DNA from: Polaromonas sp.
Lineage (GTDB): Bacteria > Pseudomonadota > Gammaproteobacteria > Burkholderiales > Burkholderiaceae_C
Length of the DNA: 10,140 nucleotides
Direction: 5' to 3'
Assembly: GCA_025362825.1 (NCBI GenBank)
Contig: JANYFF010000270.1
Location: 1-10,140 of the forward strand
Position numbers and translations under genes: made by a program. Shown one piece after another: positions 6,129-10,140 of this stretch. The first letter of the stretch is position 1. The number at the start of each line of letters is the position of its first letter. Below the pieces are notes generated by a model, which searched no databases, was not told where the DNA came from, and saw nothing but the letters and a program-made list of their open reading frames with translations.

Positions 6129-7118
6129 ATGAAGTTCGAACTTAAATCCTTTTTTCAGACCAGCGCGGCGATGGCCTGTCTGGCTGCCAGTTCGCTGGCA
6201 TTTAGCCAGGACGTCTTCCCAAACAAAACGATCTCTCTGGTGGTGCCGTTTGCCGCCGGTGGCCCTACCGATGTGGTGGCCCGCATGATTGCGATCCCGA
6301 TGGGCAAGGCGCTCGGACAAACGGTGCTGGTTGAAAACGCTGTCGGTGCGGGCGGCACGATTGCAGCCGCCAAGGTGGCGCGCGCAGCGCCCACTGGCTA
6401 CACGCTTTTTCTGCACCACATGGGCATGTCCACGGCTCCGGCACTGTACAAAAAGCTGAGTTTTGACCCGCTCAAGGATTTTGAATACATTGGCCAGGTG
6501 GTTGATGTGCCCATGACGCTGCTGGCCAGAAAAGACTTTCCGCCCACCACCTTCACAGAGCTGCAGGCTTACCTGAAAGCCAACGGCAACAAGGTGTCTC
6601 TGGCCAATGCGGGCCTGGGTGCTGTGTCGCACCTGTGCGGCCTGCTATTCATGAGTCAGATGGGTGTTGAGCTCAACACCATTCCGTATTCGGGCACCGG
6701 CCCGGCCATGAACGCGTTGCTGGGCGGTCAGGTTGACTTGTTGTGCGACCAAACCACGCAAACCGTGCCGCTTATCAAGGATGGCCGCGTGAAGATCTAC
6801 GGTGTGACCACCTTGAACCGACTCAGCGCCTTGCCCAACGTACCGACGTTGAGTGAGCAGGGCCTGAAGGGGTTTGAGGTCAAGGTCTGGCACGGTATGT
6901 ACGCTCCCAAAGGTACCCCGGCGCCAGTGCTTGACAAGCTCACAGCCGCGTTGCGCGTCGCCATGCAGGACCCCATGGTCAAGCAGCGCCTGGCCGACCT
7001 GAGCTCAGACATTCCGCCCCTGGACAAGATTTCGGCCACCGGCCTGAAGACCCACCTCGAAGCCGAAATCATCAAATGGAGCCCAGTGATCAAAAAAGCC
7101 GGCATTTACGCTGATTGA
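6129..7118 (+). CDS. Bug/TctC-family periplasmic carboxylate-binding receptor 2
   Basis: This is a second extracytoplasmic receptor of the tripartite tricarboxylate transporter family, 329 residues. Hallmarks are ISLVVPFAAGGPTDVVAR (35-52), VLVENAVGAGGTIAAAKVA (66-84), GYTLFLHHM (90-98), the AGLGAVSHL segment (161-169), IPYSGTGPAMNALLGGQVD (185-203) and FEVKVWHGMYAPKGTP towards the end. The signal peptide is of Sec type (MKFELK, hydrophobic core to about residue 25, cleavage near AFSQ), unlike the twin-arginine signal of receptor 1. CGGAGA at 6115-6120 precedes ATG 6129. The two receptors differ considerably by eye, so this is not a recent duplication, and they may serve different ligands or different affinities. 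It is the last gene of the rightward series; a convergent unit follows. No membrane permease subunits are present. Confidence 0.92.
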   Translation: MKFELKSFFQTSAAMACLAASSLAFSQDVFPNKTISLVVPFAAGGPTDVVARMIAIPMGKALGQTVLVENAVGAGGTIAAAKVARAAPTGYTLFLHHMGMSTAPALYKKLSFDPLKDFEYIGQVVDVPMTLLARKDFPPTTFTELQAYLKANGNKVSLANAGLGAVSHLCGLLFMSQMGVELNTIPYSGTGPAMNALLGGQVDLLCDQTTQTVPLIKDGRVKIYGVTTLNRLSALPNVPTLSEQGLKGFEVKVWHGMYAPKGTPAPVLDKLTAALRVAMQDPMVKQRLADLSSDIPPLDKISATGLKTHLEAEIIKWSPVIKKAGIYAD

Positions 7119-7128
7119 GGCAATTTAA

Positions 7129-7188
7129 GTAGTCAAATAGGCTGTAGGCCCATGTGAAACGGTGGTTTGGCGCTATATAAAATGTAGC
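7129..7188 (-). repeat. Intergenic repeat element, copy B (minus orientation)
   Basis: Read on the minus strand this starts GCTACATTTTATATAGC, passes a C/A-rich middle, then GGGCCTACAGCC and ends TATTTGACTAC. It lines up along its full length with copy A at 4569-4629: shared blocks are GCTA...TATAGC, AC-TGGGC, CAGCC and TATTTGA. It starts 11 bases after the stop of receptor 2, in the convergent gap 7119-7340. The rest of that gap (7189-7340) holds no gene or convincing terminator that I can see. Confidence 0.65.
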
Positions 7189-7340
7189 AATCTGGCTTCA
7201 GCCGCCTGACCCCATGTGGAAAAGGTTGAAAAGGGGTTGAGCGGTTGGGGAAGGCGCTTTCAACACTTCATTCCGCAAAAATCGAATGTTTACAAACGGA
7301 GCTGGGCTGTGCGTTGCGGATTGAAGGTGGGTGATTACCC

Positions 7341-7943
7341 TCAACCCAATTCAAAGCGGATCATCCGCGCGACCGCTTTTCCTGAGGTCGTAGCGGACGC
7401 ATGCCCCCAACTGACCAGACGCTCGTTGCCAATGCGCAGCATGCCCGAATGGTTAGAAATATCGGCGTCGGCTACGGGTGATCTCTGGGTGAACCCAAGC
7501 CCCCGACGCACTCGCTCGATATTCTCAGGTTTGCCGGTTAAAAAAGTCCAGCCTTTACCGATATGCTGTTTGTCCATATACGCACGCAGTGCTGCAGGAT
7601 CGTCATCCAAAGGTGTCAAAGAAATTGAATAAAAGTCAATATCTTTGGCCATGCTTCCCAGCAGTCGCTGCGCTTCGAGGATGTTTTGTGTCACGGGTGT
7701 GCAGATGTTGCTGCAGATGGTGTACATGAAGTTGATGACAACCTTGCGGTCTTTGAGGACATCGTCATAGAACCGCACTTGTTTGCCATCATGGGTTGTC
7801 AATGGAAGGTTTGGAAAATGCAACTGGCGCATCTGTTCGCGCGGGTTTTGGACTGATGCGGCTGGCGCACGGGCCATTAGTGTGCCGCCTGTCAGCGCAG
7901 CAGCAGCCCCGACCAGAAAACTTCTTTTTTCTAGGATTGTCAT
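7341..7943 (-). CDS. Sco1/SenC-family copper chaperone
   Basis: This 200-residue thioredoxin-fold protein belongs to the Sco1/SenC/PrrC family, which binds copper and helps metallate cuproproteins, classically the Cu-A site of cytochrome oxidase. The three copper ligands expected for the family are visible: the CxxxC pair in TICSNICTP (C77 and C81) and the later histidine in ISNHSGMLRIG (H165). The N-terminus MTILEKRSFLVGAAAALTGG is a signal or anchor with a basic pair and hydrophobic run, consistent with export to the periplasm. AAGGAA precedes ATG 7943 with five bases between. The gene lies 39 bp downstream of the multicopper oxidase on the same strand, so the two form an operon and it is likely to deliver copper to that oxidase or handle redox maintenance of its copper sites. 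No cytochrome oxidase genes are nearby. The family is sure; the client is inferred. Confidence 0.92.
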   Translation of the reverse strand: MTILEKRSFLVGAAAALTGGTLMARAPAASVQNPREQMRQLHFPNLPLTTHDGKQVRFYDDVLKDRKVVINFMYTICSNICTPVTQNILEAQRLLGSMAKDIDFYSISLTPLDDDPAALRAYMDKQHIGKGWTFLTGKPENIERVRRGLGFTQRSPVADADISNHSGMLRIGNERLVSWGHASATTSGKAVARMIRFELG

Positions 7944-7982
7944 GATGATTCCTTGCGAGTTTGGAACGACAGATGGGGCTGA

Positions 7983-9881
7983 TCAAGGGTTGGGATTGGT
8001 GTCGCCCACGTCTTGTACGGCAAACAGCATCATCATGGCGTGGTCTTCGTGTACAACGTTATGGCAGTGCATCGGGTAAACGCCGCGGTAGTCACTCGCC
8101 TTCAGTACGAATTCAACCTGCTCGTTTTCACCCAGCCACACCACGTCCTTGCGCGAATATTCCTGGGACGTGATGGGAATGGAATTGCCGTTGCGTTTGA
8201 TGATCCTGCCCTCAACAAAGTGCATATGGATCGGATGTGACCAGCCCCATCCGCTTTTGTAAATCCAGCGCTCGGTAGAGTTGCGCTTCATGGTGAAACG
8301 CACTTCATCACAGCTAAGCGGCCGGCCATTGACTATCCATTGTCCGTTGCGCTTGTCGAAATCGAAGGTTCGGGTCACCACAGGTGTCTCGAGCGGTGGG
8401 AGGGTGATAGGCGCAAAGCTGGTGATGGTCGCCGGATCAACACTGGCATCAGTGGCCACCGCACCGATATGAAACTCCATCAGCACATTGGCAACGCTAC
8501 CAGCGGTATACAGACTGTTTTCCGGACCTTCGCCTTTAGTCTGGATCAAACGATTTTCAAGCCATAGCCGGTTTGCGCCCTGCGCGGCTCCGCCCGGCGC
8601 AGTCAATGCGTTGAAGTCAACGATGATGTCCGCGCGCTCGGCCACCGACAGCCTGACACTGGTGGTCTGCAAGGGCTTGGGCAGGAGATTGCCGTCGTTA
8701 GCGATTTGCCAAAACGGAATAGCCTGTGAGGGGACGTCAGGGTTGGTTAAAAACAGCTGATAAAAACGTGATGGCCCGCCGTCCAACAAGCGCAACCGGT
8801 AGCGGCGCTTTGACACATTAAAGAAGGGTTGAACCTTGCCATTGACCACATACTTGTCGCCCAAGATGCCATTCGTTTCAAACAGATCAAAGGCGGCCTG
8901 ACCACTGCTCGGGTCGATGCGCAGATCTTTGAAAATAATCGGAATATCAAATTGCGGAAAGCTCGGTAGCCTGAAACCGGTCGTTTCATCGCCCGTGTCG
9001 TACTCGTTGAACAGGATGTGAAATCCGGCCAGACCTTTGTAGACATTTTCTGCCGTGTGACCTTCCCTGTGATCGTGATACCAAAGTGTGCCCAATGTCT
9101 CCCGCACATCACCGTCGGGGGTTCCCGGGTTGGTGAAGCCGGCACGCTTCATGTTGTAGTAGTAGTCGTAATATTGACCGGGGAAAAAGAAACGTCCCTG
9201 CGTAGTCGGGTTTTCTGCGTTTGATCCCTGGGTTGGGTCGCAGGGTCCGCCGTCGCTGTCTGGCGCTGAATGAAAATTATGTGTGTGAGTGGAAATCTGG
9301 TTTTTACCGAAGCCGCCACTGGCTGCGCCGGTTGGCAGGTTGTTGAACCGGCGCACCAAAATTGCCGTGTTTTTGCCCGCCTGGTACCGGCTCACGATGG
9401 TTGGCAGTGGCGTCATGGGCTTGTCCGTGCCCAGGTCCGCACCCCCCAGGTTCGCACCCCAGAAATTGATTTGCGGTTGCAAGTTGGGATGAATCGACAC
9501 CGCAGGAACGGCCCCGAAACGTTGCGCAAAAAACTGCTGCGGTGGATTCAAGGTCCGAAATTGATGCGCTTCCCCACGGCCCTCATAAGGAATGCCGGTT
9601 GCCGGGTTAAGGGCACGGTTGGGCTCAACCGACGGTGCTTGCGCAAAAGCCGGGTCCGTCAAGGGCCGTTGCATCAGCGCGGGTGTGATGGGGAGCGGCT
9701 CTAGGAAAGGAGTGGTTGGCGGGCTGCTGGGTGTCCCGCTGCCGTACGGTGTTGATCCGCTCCATTGCGCCTGACTGCTCCCTATAACGGCGACCTGTCC
9801 GGCTGCCAAACCTGCTTTCAGTACGCGGCGGCGTGCAGGCGTAGCAAGAGTTTCCCGTGGATCTTTGTGGTCTGGCTTCAA
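7983..9881 (-). CDS. Large Tat-exported multicopper oxidase (CotA/bilirubin oxidase/phenoxazinone synthase-like)
   Basis: This 632-residue protein carries all four copper-binding motifs of three-domain multicopper oxidases: HTH (H199, H201), WYHDH (H269, H271), SHPIHMH (H549, H552, H554) and MHCHNVVHEDHAMM (H605, C606, H607, H611, axial M616). The last motif, with HED-x-x-MM, resembles CotA and bilirubin oxidase rather than CueO. The first motif continues NFHSAPDSDGG, as in some large bacterial oxidases. The length exceeds CotA (about 510) and is near phenoxazinone synthase. The signal ARRRVLKAG (R17-R19) is a Tat motif, fitting export of a folded cuproprotein, and a proline/serine/threonine-rich linker follows (about 41-75). 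The start is TTG at 9881 with AAGGAGG at 9893-9887 five bases before it; there is an in-frame TAA upstream and no ATG before the Tat motif. No methionine-rich copper-sensing insert is evident. Phenolic, bilirubin-like or metal (Mn, Cu) oxidation are all possible. Confidence 0.93.
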   Translation of the reverse strand: MKPDHKDPRETLATPARRRVLKAGLAAGQVAVIGSSQAQWSGSTPYGSGTPSSPPTTPFLEPLPITPALMQRPLTDPAFAQAPSVEPNRALNPATGIPYEGRGEAHQFRTLNPPQQFFAQRFGAVPAVSIHPNLQPQINFWGANLGGADLGTDKPMTPLPTIVSRYQAGKNTAILVRRFNNLPTGAASGGFGKNQISTHTHNFHSAPDSDGGPCDPTQGSNAENPTTQGRFFFPGQYYDYYYNMKRAGFTNPGTPDGDVRETLGTLWYHDHREGHTAENVYKGLAGFHILFNEYDTGDETTGFRLPSFPQFDIPIIFKDLRIDPSSGQAAFDLFETNGILGDKYVVNGKVQPFFNVSKRRYRLRLLDGGPSRFYQLFLTNPDVPSQAIPFWQIANDGNLLPKPLQTTSVRLSVAERADIIVDFNALTAPGGAAQGANRLWLENRLIQTKGEGPENSLYTAGSVANVLMEFHIGAVATDASVDPATITSFAPITLPPLETPVVTRTFDFDKRNGQWIVNGRPLSCDEVRFTMKRNSTERWIYKSGWGWSHPIHMHFVEGRIIKRNGNSIPITSQEYSRKDVVWLGENEQVEFVLKASDYRGVYPMHCHNVVHEDHAMMMLFAVQDVGDTNPNP

Positions 9882-9886
9882 TGGAG

Positions 9887-9893
9887 CCTCCTT
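9887..9893 (-). promoter_or_regulatory. Strong ribosome binding site that fixes the TTG start of the multicopper oxidase
   Basis: The minus strand reads AAGGAGG, then five bases (CTCCA), then the TTG codon at 9881-9879. This near-complete anti-Shine-Dalgarno match supports the non-ATG start, since the next in-frame methionine (residue 70) would delete the Tat signal. Confidence 0.8.
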
Positions 9894-9964
9894 GGTACGT
9901 GGGGAATCCCTTTACCCTGCGGGCGAGATGGATCCTTGGGAGATACGCATACCAAGGGTGTATC

Positions 9965-10011
9965 AGATTGTTTTTTTATAGACGATTTTGTTGTAACAAA
10001 GTTAACAATCT
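9965..10011. repeat. Nested inverted repeats upstream of the multicopper oxidase gene
   Basis: Outer arms AGATTGTT (9965-9972) and AACAATCT (10004-10011) are perfect complements. Between them lies a compact palindrome TTTGTT-GT-AACAAA (9987-10000). The inner palindrome sits just upstream of the candidate -10 at 9980-9975 for the leftward unit, the position expected of an operator. The DNA here is very AT-rich, which raises the chance of accidental symmetry. No known copper-regulator site (such as a CueR-type box) is recognised. Confidence 0.45.
9975..9980 (-). promoter_or_regulatory. Candidate -10 element for the multicopper oxidase / Sco operon
   Basis: The minus strand reads TATAAA (5 of 6 matches to TATAAT), which would give a leader of roughly 85-90 nt before the TTG start. 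No good -35 stands 16-18 bp upstream, so the promoter may need an activator or be misplaced. The upstream palindrome at 9987-10000 occupies the -35 region. Confidence 0.35.
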
Positions 10012-10140
10012 AATGAATTTTGTAATAAATAAAAGTGGAGTGACGAAGCGAATGAAATGCCGTGGAATGCACTCAATGCCTGAGCGCCTATTTCCCTGAT
10101 TAATTTTGAGCCGGTTTTGACAAAAAGTACTGTTGGTCCG
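10012..10140. other. Right-edge intergenic stretch, no gene recognised
   Basis: I see no convincing gene here. A TTGACA hexamer at 10117-10122 on the plus strand could be the -35 of a rightward gene starting outside the window; its -10 would fall past the edge. A 15-codon reading frame from ATG 10052 has no family resemblance and is probably chance. Confidence 0.4.

Noticed and set aside
5622..6632. Leftward 336-codon reading frame across the MmgE/PrpD end and receptor 2 start
   Set aside because: It runs antisense to two well-supported genes and shows no recognisable domain; long antisense frames are expected in GC-rich DNA.
7329..7340. GGGTGATTACCC directly after the Sco stop codon as a terminator for the leftward operon
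   Set aside because: The stem is about four firm base pairs with no following T-run on the minus strand.
10052..10099. Fifteen-codon reading frame near the right edge
   Set aside because: It has poor ribosome binding site spacing, no similarity to any leader peptide I know, and nothing following it in the window.

Overview
The window looks like chromosome from a betaproteobacterium of the Comamonadaceae (Polaromonas / Rhodoferax / Variovorax type). This is inferred from GC-rich coding DNA, two Bug-type periplasmic receptors typical of that group, and a pair of intergenic repeats that resemble a family I associate with Comamonadaceae genomes. No database search was possible, so the taxon is inference.

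Left and centre (1-7118) is an apparent catabolic locus. A GntR-family regulator, cut by the left edge, is transcribed leftwards. Facing it across a compact 116-bp regulatory region (113-228) is a rightward gene series: a class V aminotransferase (229-1449), a Bug/TctC-type receptor (1540-2517), a CaiB/BaiF CoA-transferase (2514-3740), a crotonase-fold protein (3737-4513), an MmgE/PrpD-family protein (4647-6011) and a second Bug receptor (6129-7118). The receptor/CoA-transferase and CoA-transferase/crotonase junctions overlap by 4 bases, so genes 2-4 are almost certainly co-expressed. The set suggests uptake of one or more carboxylates, activation to a CoA thioester, conversion by a crotonase-fold enzyme that lacks both hydratase glutamates, and amino-group and dehydratase/epimerase-type chemistry. 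I cannot name the substrate. No TctA/TctB membrane subunits lie in the window, so both receptors are orphans here.

The divergent promoter region is unusually orderly. Two copies of a 16-bp near-palindrome lie 64 bp apart, and each overlaps the -10 element of one of two outward-facing promoters in mirror arrangement. The regulator transcript is predicted to begin at or next to its ATG.

The right part (7341-9881) is a separate leftward two-gene unit: a large Tat-exported multicopper oxidase with a TTG start and a strong ribosome binding site, followed 39 bp later by a Sco1/SenC-family copper chaperone. Upstream of it (9882-10140) are a possible promoter and nested inverted repeats. The two transcription units converge at 7119-7340, a gap that carries the second, inverted copy of the intergenic repeat.
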